This document shows positions 33,809 to 42,783 of a stretch of 64,000 bases of DNA, piece by piece; position 1 is the stretch's first letter, and each line of letters starts with the position of its first letter. The stretch is from Acidobacteriaceae bacterium (GTDB taxonomy: Bacteria > Acidobacteriota > Terriglobia > Terriglobales > Acidobacteriaceae), in the NCBI GenBank assembly GCA_030041435.1, contig JASHNW010000007.1, forward strand, positions 55,445 through 119,444. The letters are read 5' to 3'. The notes under the pieces were generated by a model. That model was given only the letters and a program-made list of their open reading frames with translations, ran no database searches and was not told the origin of the DNA. The position numbers were made by a program, and so were the translations under genes.

Positions 33809-35346
33809 CAGAAATGCCCTCCCTGACTGAAGGTCAGGACCCACTGCGTGACGGCTCCGTGCACCATGCCGGTGATGAGCTGCGGATAGAGGCCGATCAA
33901 AAACATGAGCGCGATCGCCGGAAACAGCGCGACGCGCTCGGAGAATGTCAGATCAGGCATGGTTTGCCAGCGCAGGTTCACAGGACCGGAGAAGACTTTC
34001 TGGATCACGGTGAGCAGGAAGACAGCGGTCATGAGCAGGCCGAGTACGGAGATGGATGCGGCCCAGGTGGCGAGCGGGAAGGTTCCCTTGAAGATAAGGA
34101 ATTCGCCGGGGAATCCGTTGAGGCCGGGCAAGCCCAGCGAGGCGAAGATGGCGATGCCCATCAGTCCGGCGAAGACAGGGACAACTTTGCGCAGGCCGCC
34201 GAAGTCGTCGATGCCGCGCAGGCCGCCGCTGCGGCGCTCCAGCAGAGCGATGAACCAAAACAGGGCGGCGGCGGTGAGGCCGTGGCTGAAGATCTGCAGC
34301 AGGACGCCGGTGAGCGCCGCGGATTTTTCCGTAGCGGAGCCGGCGAATTGCGCTACGGCGCAGATGCCGAGAACGCAATAGCCCAGGTGGTTGACGGAGG
34401 AGTAGGCGAAGGTGCGCTTCAGGTCCTTCTGCGCCCAGGCGGCGAAGGCGGGCAGGACGATGGTGGCAACGGCGAGCCACAGCAGCGGAGTGCGGGCCTG
34501 CTGCATCTGCTGCGGGAAGATGGGCAGCAGGATGCGCAGGAAGCCGTAGACGCCCATCTTCGACATGGCCCCGGTAAGGAGCATGGTAGTTTCGCTGGGC
34601 GCCTCAGCGTAGGCGGCCGGCAGCCAGGTATGGAAGGGAACCACGGGCGTCTTGACGGCAAAGCCGAGGAAAACCGCCCAGAAAAGGCCCTGGGCAATCG
34701 ATGCGGGACTCCCGGCCCAGTGAAGATTGTTCGCGATCGAGGGCAGGATCTGGCCAGATTGGGCGAGATTCGCCAGATCGACGAAGTCGAACCGCCCCGT
34801 CGCGAGGAACAGGGCAAGAAACGCGAGCAGCAGCGCGATGCTGCCGACCATCGTATAGAGGAAAAACTGAGCGGCGGCGCGAGCGCGGTTGGGGCCTCCC
34901 CACAGGCGCACGAGGAAAAAGGCGGGGATGAGGCTCAGTTCCCAAAAGATGAACCAATGGACGAAGTTCAGCGCGGTAAATGTTCCGAATAAACCGGATT
35001 CCAGGAAGAGAACGAGAGCGAAATAGACACTCGGCTGCTTCTCATTGGCCCATGACGCGGCCAGCGACATGAGGACGACGATGGCCGACAAGGTGAGCAT
35101 CAGGATGCCCAGGCCGTCGACGCCGACATGGTAAGCGATGCCCAGCGAGGGCGCCCACTCGTGCCACTCCTGAAATTGCATGCCCGGTGTAGAAGGTTCG
35201 AACCCGGCCCAGAGCAGGATGGCAAGAACGAGTGAGGCGAGGGCGAAGAGAAAGGCGATGATCCGCGCCGAATCGCGCGAGCGGCGCGCGAGGGCGAGAA
35301 TGATCAGGCCCCCTGCCAGGGGCAAAAAGGTCAGGATGCTGATCAT
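33808..35346 (-). CDS. nuoM: Complex I subunit NuoM, first copy
   Basis: 512 residues, about 14 membrane helices, ATG at 35346 overlapping nuoL by four bases. All three key residues are present: E136 in FWELSLIPAFF, K232 in GFAVKTPVVPFHTWLP and K263 in GAMSKMGVYGFLR. It is a standard proton-pumping NuoM. The early helices and the loops differ strongly from the second copy, so the duplication is old rather than recent; both sequences keep the family core. The gene follows nuoL directly, the usual place for nuoM. Confidence 0.95.
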   Translation of the reverse strand: MISILTFLPLAGGLIILALARRSRDSARIIAFLFALASLVLAILLWAGFEPSTPGMQFQEWHEWAPSLGIAYHVGVDGLGILMLTLSAIVVLMSLAASWANEKQPSVYFALVLFLESGLFGTFTALNFVHWFIFWELSLIPAFFLVRLWGGPNRARAAAQFFLYTMVGSIALLLAFLALFLATGRFDFVDLANLAQSGQILPSIANNLHWAGSPASIAQGLFWAVFLGFAVKTPVVPFHTWLPAAYAEAPSETTMLLTGAMSKMGVYGFLRILLPIFPQQMQQARTPLLWLAVATIVLPAFAAWAQKDLKRTFAYSSVNHLGYCVLGICAVAQFAGSATEKSAALTGVLLQIFSHGLTAAALFWFIALLERRSGGLRGIDDFGGLRKVVPVFAGLMGIAIFASLGLPGLNGFPGEFLIFKGTFPLATWAASISVLGLLMTAVFLLTVIQKVFSGPVNLRWQTMPDLTFSERVALFPAIALMFLIGLYPQLITGMVHGAVTQWVLTFSQGGHF

Positions 35347-37418
35347 CCGAGGCGCCCCCAGAGCAGGAGAATGACGAGAACGACGAGGGCGATGCCGATG
35401 ACGCGCAGGTAATTCTGGACACGGCCGTTCTGCAGGCGGGTGAAGAGGCGGCCGCCGACGAAGAGCTCGCGGCAGCCGAGATCGAATCCGCCGTTGACTA
35501 GAACCTTGTCGGCAGAGAAATCAAGCCATCCCAAGCCGGTCACGATCCAGGAAATCAACTGGACGATGCCGCCGAAGATCCAGCGGTCAAGAAACGCGGA
35601 GAACGCCGCAGCGAAGCGGGTGAGCGCGATGACCGTGACGCCGTAGAATTCGTCCACGTAGAGGCGGTCGGCGAGCGCATGGAACAGGGAGGGCTGCAGG
35701 CGCTCCAGCGCGTCGGGATCGGTGGGGTGAAGGATGGGCTTGCGGCCGTAGAACCACCAGCCGAGCAGAAGCCCGGTAACAACGATCAGCGACGAGGTGG
35801 CCATCAGCGACAGCAGGCCGGGCTCGGAGAAGCCGGAGAAGCTGAACGTGACGTGCTGGCCGGCGAGAAACGACTGGAACCACGGCCACGCGGGCGTCCC
35901 GACGAATCCGAGGAACGTGGCGAAGATCGCAAGGAGGATCAGCGGCCACGTCATGACCGACGGACTTTCGTGCGGATCGGCGACGGCGCATTCTTCCCCG
36001 TGATGTTGGGAAACGACAGCCTCAGCCGCTGCTTCCGGGGTGCGGCGCTCGCCGAAGAAAACGTAATAGACCTGGCGCGTCATATAGAAGGCGGTCAATA
36101 GCGCGCCAATGGCGCCGAGGTAAAATGGGCCGCGCGAAAGTCCCCAGCCATGAGCGGCGTGCAGGATGGCGTCCTTGCTCCAGAAGCCCGCGAAGAGGGG
36201 GAAACCGCAGAGGGCGAGCATGCCGGCGGCATAGGTGAGGAACGTAATCGGCATGAAGCGGCGCAGGCCGCCCATGTTGCGAATGTCCTGCTCTTCGGTA
36301 CAGCCGTGGATGACGGAGCCGGCGCCCAGGAAGAGCAGCGACTTGAAAAAGGCGTGGGTTATCAGGTGGAAGATGCCCACGGCCACGCCGCCGACGCCGA
36401 GGCCGAGCATCATGTAGCCGAGTTGCGAGACGGTGGAGTAGGCGAGAATGCGCTTGATGTCGTTCTGCGCGACGGCAATGCACGCGGCGAAGAGCGCGGT
36501 GATGGCTCCCACCCAGGCGACTACGGCGAGCGCCTGGGCGCTCATGAGCGGGTAGACGCGCGCGATGAGGTAAACGCCGGCGGCGACCATGGTGGCCGCG
36601 TGGATCAGCGCGCTGACCGGCGTGGGGCCTTCCATCGCATCCGGCAGCCAGACGTGAAGCGGAAGCTGGCCGGATTTGCCGGCGGCGCCGCAAAAGACGA
36701 GCAAGCCGATGGCGGTGGAAACGGCCATGCCGCCGATGGTCACATGCGCAGCGAGGGCAGCGACGGCGCCTTGTTCGAGACAACCTGCGCCATGGTTGTA
36801 AAACAGCAGCGTTCCGGACTGGGCGTACAGCCAGACCATGCCGAGCAGCAGGCCGAGGTCGCCGACGCGTGTGGTGACGAAGGCCTTCTTCGCAGCGGCC
36901 GCAGCGGCAGGCCGGTGATACCAGAAGCCGATGAGGAGATAGGACGTGAGGCCAACGACCTCCCAGCACATGAAGAGCAGCAGCAGGCTATTGGCGATGA
37001 CCACGCCCAGCATGGCTCCGGCAAAGAGCGAGAGGAAGCAGAAGAAGCGGGTGAAATTGTCGTCATGGGCCATGTAGCCCACGCTGTAGATGAATATCAG
37101 CAGGCCGACAAAGCTGACCATCACCAGCATGACGGCGGCAAGCGGATCGAGAAGCCAGCCGAGGGAGAGCCACTGGTCGCCAAACTGCATCCAGTGGAAG
37201 TTGACGATCTGGACGACGGGGTGGCTGAGAGCATCCGCAAAGGCGATGAGCGCGAGCACCAGCGAAATGCTCATCGAACCAATGGCCAGCGTCGCGGCAA
37301 GACGGCGCTGTGCCGCCTTCAGCAGGGCGCCGATGCCGGCAGCCAGCATGGGCAGGACGGGAATGAGCCAGAGATTGCGGACGATCCAGCTCACGCTTGG
37401 GACGGCATTCTGGGTCAT
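35343..37418 (-). CDS. nuoL: Complex I subunit NuoL
   Basis: 691 residues, longer than E. coli NuoL (613). About 14 core helices carry CWEVVGLTSYLLIGFW (TM5 glutamate) and GAAGKSGQLPLHVWLPDAMEGPTPVSALIHAATMV (TM7 lysine, TM8 histidine). After the core come LYVDEFYGVTVIALTRFAAAF and a further long amphipathic stretch to the final helix (VIGIALVVLVILLLWG). This C-terminal region should form the lateral helix that clamps the membrane arm. NuoL is the outermost antiporter-like subunit. Four-base overlaps tie it to nuoK and nuoM. Confidence 0.96.
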   Translation of the reverse strand: MTQNAVPSVSWIVRNLWLIPVLPMLAAGIGALLKAAQRRLAATLAIGSMSISLVLALIAFADALSHPVVQIVNFHWMQFGDQWLSLGWLLDPLAAVMLVMVSFVGLLIFIYSVGYMAHDDNFTRFFCFLSLFAGAMLGVVIANSLLLLFMCWEVVGLTSYLLIGFWYHRPAAAAAAKKAFVTTRVGDLGLLLGMVWLYAQSGTLLFYNHGAGCLEQGAVAALAAHVTIGGMAVSTAIGLLVFCGAAGKSGQLPLHVWLPDAMEGPTPVSALIHAATMVAAGVYLIARVYPLMSAQALAVVAWVGAITALFAACIAVAQNDIKRILAYSTVSQLGYMMLGLGVGGVAVGIFHLITHAFFKSLLFLGAGSVIHGCTEEQDIRNMGGLRRFMPITFLTYAAGMLALCGFPLFAGFWSKDAILHAAHGWGLSRGPFYLGAIGALLTAFYMTRQVYYVFFGERRTPEAAAEAVVSQHHGEECAVADPHESPSVMTWPLILLAIFATFLGFVGTPAWPWFQSFLAGQHVTFSFSGFSEPGLLSLMATSSLIVVTGLLLGWWFYGRKPILHPTDPDALERLQPSLFHALADRLYVDEFYGVTVIALTRFAAAFSAFLDRWIFGGIVQLISWIVTGLGWLDFSADKVLVNGGFDLGCRELFVGGRLFTRLQNGRVQNYLRVIGIALVVLVILLLWGRLG

Positions 37419-37726
37419 CCCTTCATCTCCGTAATCTCGCTCACGTCCGAGGTCCTGGAGAAGCGGTAGATGGCAAGGATGAGCGCGAGACCGACCGCGG
37501 CTTCCGCGGCGGCGACGGCGATGGAGAAGATGACGAAGAGGAGGCCGGTGAGCGCCTCAGGATGCGGGCCGAAGCGCCAGAAGGCGATGAAGTTCAGGTT
37601 GGCGGCGTTCAGCATCAGCTCAATGCCTGCGAGCACGAGAATGGCGCTGCGGCGAGTGAGGGCGCCGGCGAGTCCAATGGCGAAGAGCAGGGCGGAAACG
37701 AGCAGACAACCGGCGAGAGGGTTCAT
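37415..37726 (-). CDS. nuoK: Complex I subunit NuoK
   Basis: 103 residues with three membrane helices. The conserved second-helix glutamate is in LAGIELMLNAANLNFIAFW; the third helix holds FSIAVAAAEAAVGLALILAIYR with the other conserved glutamate. NuoK belongs to the proton path between the quinone site and the antiporter-like subunits. Its start overlaps the nuoJ stop by four bases and its stop overlaps nuoL. Confidence 0.96.
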   Translation of the reverse strand: MNPLAGCLLVSALLFAIGLAGALTRRSAILVLAGIELMLNAANLNFIAFWRFGPHPEALTGLLFVIFSIAVAAAEAAVGLALILAIYRFSRTSDVSEITEMKG

Positions 37727-38262
37727 CGTGAGGACGACTCCAGTGCCGGAGCGGTGCTGGCAGCTCGCTTCTCGCGCAGGGCCAGGATGACCGCGCCGAT
37801 CATAGCGGCGGTGAGCATAAGCGCGATCACCTCCAGAGGCAGCACGTAACGCTGCATGAGCGCGATGCCGATCTGCTGCATGGAAGCCGACGGAGCCGGA
37901 GGCGTGGATGCCGGGTGCGCGAGCCGGCTGGTTGCGACGGCCCAGGCCAGTACGGCGAACACGGCGAGGGCAATGACGGCTCCCCCGAGACCGGCCGGCG
38001 AAAACGAAGGTTCCGACACATCGTCTCCGCCGCGCGTGAGAAGGATGGCAAAAACGATGAGGATCGCAATGGCGCCGACATAGACGAGAAGCTGGGCGAG
38101 GCCGGCAAATTCAGCGCCGAGATTCAGATAAAGGGCGGCCAGTCCCGCGAAGGCGACGGTGAGAGCCAGCGCGCAATGCACCAGGCGGCGCAACGTCATG
38201 GCGGCGACGCCTCCAGCCAGGGTTAAGAGCGCGAGGATCAGGAAAGGCAGAGTCATCGTCAT
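37723..38262 (-). CDS. nuoJ: Complex I subunit NuoJ
   Basis: 179 residues with five membrane helices. The family core is GLAQLLVYVGAIAILIVFAILLTRG, with the third-helix tyrosine. A Pro/Ser/Ala-rich loop (LAHPASTPPAPSAS) precedes the last helix. ATG at 38262 is used; an ATG two codons later (38256) is possible. Unlike the rest of the operon, this gene is separated from its upstream neighbour nuoH by 110 bases that hold a candidate promoter. Confidence 0.95.
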   Translation of the reverse strand: MTMTLPFLILALLTLAGGVAAMTLRRLVHCALALTVAFAGLAALYLNLGAEFAGLAQLLVYVGAIAILIVFAILLTRGGDDVSEPSFSPAGLGGAVIALAVFAVLAWAVATSRLAHPASTPPAPSASMQQIGIALMQRYVLPLEVIALMLTAAMIGAVILALREKRAASTAPALESSSR

Positions 38263-38330
38263 TCGTGCATGGTGCGGACGTCTCGATTGCCGCTGGTCAT
38301 TGTGAATTTCGGAGTGCTGCTGTCGATGTG

Positions 38331-38377
38331 TTTACAGTTTCACAGCGAATCGTGCGGCGACTGTGACTGGAATCACT
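38331..38377 (-). promoter_or_regulatory. CRP/FNR-family-like operator and candidate internal promoter before nuoJ
   Basis: TGTGACTGGAATCACT at 38362-38377 (as read on +) is a TGTGA-N6-TCACx palindrome overlapping the nuoH stop codon. On the minus strand a -10-like TGTAAA lies at 38336-38331, about the distance expected for an activator site near -42 to -45. It suggests separate control of nuoJKLMMN. The same core (GTGAC-N4-AATCAC) is at nuoA. Confidence 0.5.
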
Positions 38378-39593
38378 CGGCAAACCGGTACGTCCTCTTC
38401 TCGATGCGCCTGCCGCCCTCCAGCGCGCGCGCCAAAGTCACATAAGGGCCGACGATCACAAGGGCACAAACCAGCCAGCGTACCACAGTGCCGAGCGCTC
38501 CAGAGCCGGCAATCGTGGCGGGCAAAAATCGCCACAAGCCCGCCGCGAAGATCACGATCAGCGACATGGGCAGCATGAATTTCCAGGCAAAGTTCATCAG
38601 CTGATCCATGCGCAGGCGGGGCAGCGTGCCGCGCACCCAGATGAAGGCAACGATGAGCGCCAGCAGCTTCACGAAGAACCAAATCCACGAGGGAATCCAG
38701 GCCAGGAAGCTGAAGGGCGATGACCATCCGCCGAGAAACAGCGTGATGCCGAGACCGCTGACAGCGAACATCTCGAGATATTCGGCCAGAAAGAAGAGCG
38801 CGAACTTGAAGCCGGAATACTCGATGAAATAGCCCGCGATGATCTCCGATTCGCCTTCGGGCAGATCGAAGGGGCTGCGGTTGGTTTCCGCGGTGGCCGC
38901 GATCATGAAGAGGATGAAGCCGGCGAGTCCCCACGGCGTGAAGACGTTCCAGTGCGCCAGCGTGGCGGTGTAGTGGGCCTGGCGGTCGACGATGGCTGTA
39001 GTGGAGAGCGTGCCGGACATCATGACGACGGCGATGGACGACAGGATCAGCGGAATCTCGTAGCTGATCATCTGCGCAATGGCGCGCATGGCGCCGAGCA
39101 GCGAATATTTGTTGCGGCTGGACCAGCCGGCCATGAAGACGGCCAGCTCGGTCCCGGCGCCGATGGCGAAGAAGAAGAGCACGCCGGCGTCGAGATTGAC
39201 GGCGACCATGTTGCGTCCGATGGGCAGCACGGCATAGGCGAGAAACGCTGCACCGACGAGCACCAGAGGCGCAAGGTAGTGGACGACGTGGTCGGCAGAG
39301 CGGGGGACGATGTCTTCTTTGGTGAGCGATTTCACCGCGTCCGCGATCGGCTGCAGAATGCCAAAGGGCCCGACGCGATTCGGTCCGTAGCGATTCTGCA
39401 TGCGCCCCAGCCCTTTACGCTCGAGGAGGACGGTGACGGCGAAGAGGGCGGGGAAGACGACGATGATGGGGATGATGGTGAGCAGGATGCCGACCAGCGT
39501 CTGGAACGGGCCGGGCGTGTGCAGGACCAGCCAGTGCTTGAGGGCGACAAAGACCTGATCGGCGGTGAACCCCGCTGTCGCGGCAAGGTTCAT
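38373..39593 (-). CDS. nuoH: Complex I subunit NuoH
   Basis: 406 residues, eight to nine membrane helices. Signature segments are VLLERKGLGRMQNRYGPNRVGPFG, ADAVKSLTKEDIVP, the acidic E-channel loop ETNRSPFDLPEGESEI and LGGW. NuoH forms the quinone chamber with NuoB and NuoD. A Gln/Phe-rich N-terminal amphipathic helix is longer than in E. coli (325 residues total there). It overlaps nuoI by four bases. In this operon nuoI precedes nuoH, the reverse of the E. coli order. Confidence 0.97.
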   Translation of the reverse strand: MNLAATAGFTADQVFVALKHWLVLHTPGPFQTLVGILLTIIPIIVVFPALFAVTVLLERKGLGRMQNRYGPNRVGPFGILQPIADAVKSLTKEDIVPRSADHVVHYLAPLVLVGAAFLAYAVLPIGRNMVAVNLDAGVLFFFAIGAGTELAVFMAGWSSRNKYSLLGAMRAIAQMISYEIPLILSSIAVVMMSGTLSTTAIVDRQAHYTATLAHWNVFTPWGLAGFILFMIAATAETNRSPFDLPEGESEIIAGYFIEYSGFKFALFFLAEYLEMFAVSGLGITLFLGGWSSPFSFLAWIPSWIWFFVKLLALIVAFIWVRGTLPRLRMDQLMNFAWKFMLPMSLIVIFAAGLWRFLPATIAGSGALGTVVRWLVCALVIVGPYVTLARALEGGRRIEKRTYRFAE

Positions 39594-40273
39594 TGCGCCA
39601 CCTTTGTTTCGGGCGCAGAGTGTGCGGCTCCGGATTTGGCGGGAGCGGAGGCGCCGTTGCCGCTCCCATTCGTTGCCGCGGGGGCGGCGGCAGGTGAAGT
39701 GGGCGCCGCCTGCGCAGCCTTCGCAGCGGCGGCAGCGGCTTTGGCCTGGGCTTCGGCCAATTCTTTGGCCCGGCGCTCATCGCATTCAGCCGCTTCCATG
39801 GGATGAATCTGCCGGTAGTATTCGTTCGATTTGGAGAGCTCGTGTTTGTCCCACAACAGGCCCCCGAAGCGATCGCTGGTGCTCAACTCGAAAACTTTGT
39901 CCATGCGGATGGCATCGAAGGGGCAGACTTCCACGCAGATCTGGCAGCTCATGCAGACGGAGACGTCGATGTTGAAGACGGCTGGGTAGAACTGCTGCTT
40001 GCCGACGAAGTCCGGCTTCTTGTCCTTGCTCTTCTCGATGTGGATGCAGCGGGGCGGGCATTCCTTCTCGCAGATCTGGCAGGAGACACAGCGCAGACCG
40101 GCATCGGGATCGGGTCCGTCGTAGAGCAGGAAGGGGAAATTGCGCGAAGCTTCGGGCAGCTGGTGCCGTTCCTCGGGGTACTGCACCGTGGTGAGACGGT
40201 CCTTTTCCACGTAACTTCCGAAGAAGTTGCGTGCCGTCTCGAATAATCCCTGAATAATGCCTTCACCCAACAT
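39590..40273 (-). CDS. nuoI: Complex I subunit NuoI (two 4Fe-4S clusters) with Ala-rich tail
   Basis: 227 residues. Two ferredoxin motifs, CVSCQICEKECP (C62, C65, C68, C72) and CMSCQICVEVCP (C107, C110, C113, C117), hold clusters N6a and N6b, which pass electrons to NuoB. After residue 165 a tail of about 60 residues rich in Ala, Pro, Gly and Ser ends the protein; typical NuoI is about 160-180 residues. The gene starts at the edge of a repeat element, and its only ribosome-site-like sequence (GGAG, 11 bases before ATG) lies within the repeat. Confidence 0.95.
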   Translation of the reverse strand: MLGEGIIQGLFETARNFFGSYVEKDRLTTVQYPEERHQLPEASRNFPFLLYDGPDPDAGLRCVSCQICEKECPPRCIHIEKSKDKKPDFVGKQQFYPAVFNIDVSVCMSCQICVEVCPFDAIRMDKVFELSTSDRFGGLLWDKHELSKSNEYYRQIHPMEAAECDERRAKELAEAQAKAAAAAAKAAQAAPTSPAAAPAATNGSGNGASAPAKSGAAHSAPETKVAQ

Positions 40274-40364
40274 CAGTTCTCAGTCTCCAGTCCCCAGTTC
40301 TCAGTCTCTGGTCCCCAGTCCCCGGGAAGCCCGGGAAGTACTGAGGACTGGCAACTGATAACTG
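40274..40364. repeat. Intergenic inverted/direct repeat element between nuoI and nuoD
   Basis: Two 21-bp direct units occupy 40274-40294 and 40295-40315, both beginning CAGTTCTCAGTCTC, and differ at two positions. After a CCCGGG-AAG-CCCGGG core (40321-40335) comes an inverted, degenerate copy at 40342-40364. The whole can fold on itself, like a REP/MITE-type intergenic element. It fills almost the entire 102-bp nuoD-nuoI gap. Confidence 0.65.
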
Positions 40365-40375
40365 CCCACTCTTTG

Positions 40376-41515
40376 TCATCGGTCCACCTCTCCCAGCACA
40401 ATGTCGACGCTGCCCAGCGTGATGACGACGTCGGCGACGTTTTGCCCGAGGCACATATCTTCGAGAATGGTGAGGTTGATCATGCTGGGCGGGCGCACGC
40501 GGTAACGGTACGGGTTCGTCGAGCCGTCGCTGATCAGGAAAAAGCCCAGCTCGCCTTTGGGCGACTCGATGCGTCCGTAGGCTTCGCCGGCTTTGGGGCG
40601 CAGGCCGCGCAGCCGCACCTTAGGGTCTATGATGGGGCCCTCGGGAATCCCGCGCAGCGCCTGCTCCAGAATCTTCAGCGTCTCGCGCATTTCCAGAATG
40701 CGCATCATGTAGCGGTCGTAGACGTCGCCGTGGTCGCCGAGCGGCACGCGAAAATCGAAGCGATCGTAGATGCCGTATTTGTCCACTTTGCGAATGTCGT
40801 AATTGACACCGCTGGCGCGGAGCATGGGTCCGGTGACGCCGGCATTGATGGCCAGTTCATGCGACAGCACGCCGGTGCCCTGGGTACGGGCCATGAGAAT
40901 CTCGTTCCCGCGGAGAAGATTTTCGAATTCATCGACGAAACGCGGAAGCCTGGCAGTGAGCTGGCGGACTTCGTCAAGCCAGCCCGTGGTGCAGTCGACA
41001 CGCAGTCCGCCGAAGCGCATGTAGTTGCACATCATGCGCGCGCCGGAAAGCGATTCGAAGAGATCGAGGATCTTTTCGCGCTCGCGGAAGGCGTACATGA
41101 GCGGCGTGCCGCTGGCGCCCATGTCCTGCAGCAGGAAGCCGACCAGACCGGCGTGATTCTGGAAGCGGGTCAGCTCGGCGGCAATGACGCGGATGTACTC
41201 GGCGCGCTCGGGAACCGCGATGCCCGCCAGCTTCTCGACGGCCAGCACATAGCCCCAGTTGTTGGTCATGGAGCACAGGTAGTCGAGGCGATCGGTGTAG
41301 GGGATGGCGGAGAGATATGCGCCGTGCTCGGCGATCTTTTCGTGGTTGCGGTGCAGATAGCCGAAGACGGGCTTGAGGCGGACGACCTTTTCCCCCTCGA
41401 GCCGGACATCCATGCGGAAGACGCCATGGGTGGAGGGGTGATGCGGGCCCATGGAAACTTCCATGATCTCGCCCGGGCCGGCGATGGATTCCAACTCTGC
41501 CAAAGTCCCGCTCAT
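40376..41515 (-). CDS. nuoD: Complex I subunit NuoD (49-kDa)
   Basis: 379 residues from ATG at 41515, overlapping nuoC by four bases. [20 protein letters not shown] is the conserved quinone-site loop; [23 protein letters not shown] and the C-terminal [18 protein letters not shown] are intact. It is separate from nuoC (not fused). Together with NuoB it forms the quinone pocket. The next gene, nuoI, begins after a 102-bp repeat-filled gap, where nuoE, F and G would normally lie. Confidence 0.97.
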   Translation of the reverse strand: MSGTLAELESIAGPGEIMEVSMGPHHPSTHGVFRMDVRLEGEKVVRLKPVFGYLHRNHEKIAEHGAYLSAIPYTDRLDYLCSMTNNWGYVLAVEKLAGIAVPERAEYIRVIAAELTRFQNHAGLVGFLLQDMGASGTPLMYAFREREKILDLFESLSGARMMCNYMRFGGLRVDCTTGWLDEVRQLTARLPRFVDEFENLLRGNEILMARTQGTGVLSHELAINAGVTGPMLRASGVNYDIRKVDKYGIYDRFDFRVPLGDHGDVYDRYMMRILEMRETLKILEQALRGIPEGPIIDPKVRLRGLRPKAGEAYGRIESPKGELGFFLISDGSTNPYRYRVRPPSMINLTILEDMCLGQNVADVVITLGSVDIVLGEVDR

Positions 41516-42120
41516 GGGTGCACCTCCGCCAGCGGATCGTCCGCGGGCGGGACGTAGTCTTTGCGCATGGGGAAGTCGACGAAGCCATCCCACATGAGGA
41601 TGCGGCGCAGGTCGGGGTGGCCGTCGAAGACGATGCCGTAGAGGTCGAAGGCTTCGCGCTCCTGGAACTCCGCACTGCGCCAGACGGGCGTGAGCGATGG
41701 GATGTTGGTCTGATCGGTGCGATTGGCGGCGCGCAGGCGCAGAATGACCGGTCCGTGCTTTTTGTCCATCGAGAAGAGGTGATAGACGGCTTCGAGGTAG
41801 CCGGGACGTTTCGTTTTGCGCGTCTCTTCGACCTCGGTTTCCTGTTGCGAACCGTCAGGGCCGTCGACGAGTTTCTTCACTTTGACCTTCTCCGTGGTCT
41901 CGCTGTCGAGCCAGTCGACGCCGGTCACCAGGGAACAGTAGTCGAGGCGGAGATCAGGGTGGTCGCGCAGGAAGAGCGCAACGGCACGCGCATGATCATT
42001 GTCCACGAGCAGGGAATGCTGAGCCGAGGGGCTGCCGTTGGGAATGACGGTGACCACCGAGCCGGGAACGCCGGCTTCAATTTGCGCCTTGAAGTCCTCC
42101 GGCGTTGGCAAGGGGCTCAT
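41512..42120 (-). CDS. nuoC: Complex I subunit NuoC (30-kDa) with charged insert
   Basis: 202 residues. The family core is [25 protein letters not shown], then [33 protein letters not shown] and the end [15 protein letters not shown]. Between VTGVDW (ending at residue 70) and [10 protein letters not shown] (from 106) lies a 35-residue Lys/Glu-rich insert that most NuoC proteins lack. NuoC anchors the hydrophilic arm next to NuoD and NuoB. It overlaps nuoB and nuoD by four bases at each end. Confidence 0.95.
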   Translation of the reverse strand: MSPLPTPEDFKAQIEAGVPGSVVTVIPNGSPSAQHSLLVDNDHARAVALFLRDHPDLRLDYCSLVTGVDWLDSETTEKVKVKKLVDGPDGSQQETEVEETRKTKRPGYLEAVYHLFSMDKKHGPVILRLRAANRTDQTNIPSLTPVWRSAEFQEREAFDLYGIVFDGHPDLRRILMWDGFVDFPMRKDYVPPADDPLAEVHP

Positions 42121-42749
42121 TGGATCACCTTGAGCGGGTTGCCGTTCTCAGCCAGAAAGACGTCCATGTTCTGGGCGGGCTCGAGACCGTGCGCGCCAAA
42201 CTCGGGGACGGGAAACTCGCTGGGCTGATCGGCGTGCAGGTGCCGCGGCCGGTCCGAGCCGCTGAGGTGTTGCTCGTCGATCTTCTTTTGCAGCGTCATG
42301 AAGGCATGGATCAGAGCCTCGGGACGCGGCGGGCAGCCAGGAATGTGCACATCGACTGGAATATAGCGGTCAATGCCGCGCAGCACGTTGTAGCCGTCGC
42401 GGAAGGGCCCGCCGGAAATAGCGCAGGCGCCCATCGCGATGACGTATTTCGGCTCAGGCATCTGGTTATAGAGACGGACAACCTGGGGGGCCATTTTCTT
42501 GGTGACGGTCCCGGAGACGATGATGAGGTCGGCCTGGCGCGGCGAGGGCCTGAAGACCTCTGCGCCGAAGCGGGCAAGGTCAAAGCGAGCCATGGTGGTG
42601 GCGATCATCTCGATGGCGCAGCAGGCTAAACCAAAAGTCAACGGCCACACGGAGTTCTTCCGCCCCCAGTTGTACAGCTCCTCGAGGGTGGTGGTGAAAA
42701 TGCCGTTCTTGCTTAGCTCGATCTTGAGCTCTTTGAGATCGTCAGCCAT
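42117..42749 (-). CDS. nuoB: Complex I subunit NuoB (cluster N2)
   Basis: 210 residues from ATG at 42749 with GAGG five bases upstream (a TTG one codon earlier is not needed). N2 cluster ligands are the adjacent cysteines of [10 protein letters not shown], the cysteine in MGACAISGG and the one in PGCPPRPEA. This cluster passes electrons to quinone. The C-terminal 40 residues (after KIDEQHLSG) are an extension that ends PLKVIQ. Thirty-four bases separate it from nuoA. Confidence 0.97.
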   Translation of the reverse strand: MADDLKELKIELSKNGIFTTTLEELYNWGRKNSVWPLTFGLACCAIEMIATTMARFDLARFGAEVFRPSPRQADLIIVSGTVTKKMAPQVVRLYNQMPEPKYVIAMGACAISGGPFRDGYNVLRGIDRYIPVDVHIPGCPPRPEALIHAFMTLQKKIDEQHLSGSDRPRHLHADQPSEFPVPEFGAHGLEPAQNMDVFLAENGNPLKVIQ

Positions 42750-42783
42750 CAAAACCTCAATCCTGGGCTTAGGCGCACATGGT

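Noticed and set aside
33808..35346. The two nuoM genes as an Mrp-type antiporter pair
   Set aside because: Both overlap genuine nuoL and nuoN by one to four bases and the whole operon is complex I; no mrpB, C, E, F or G genes are present.
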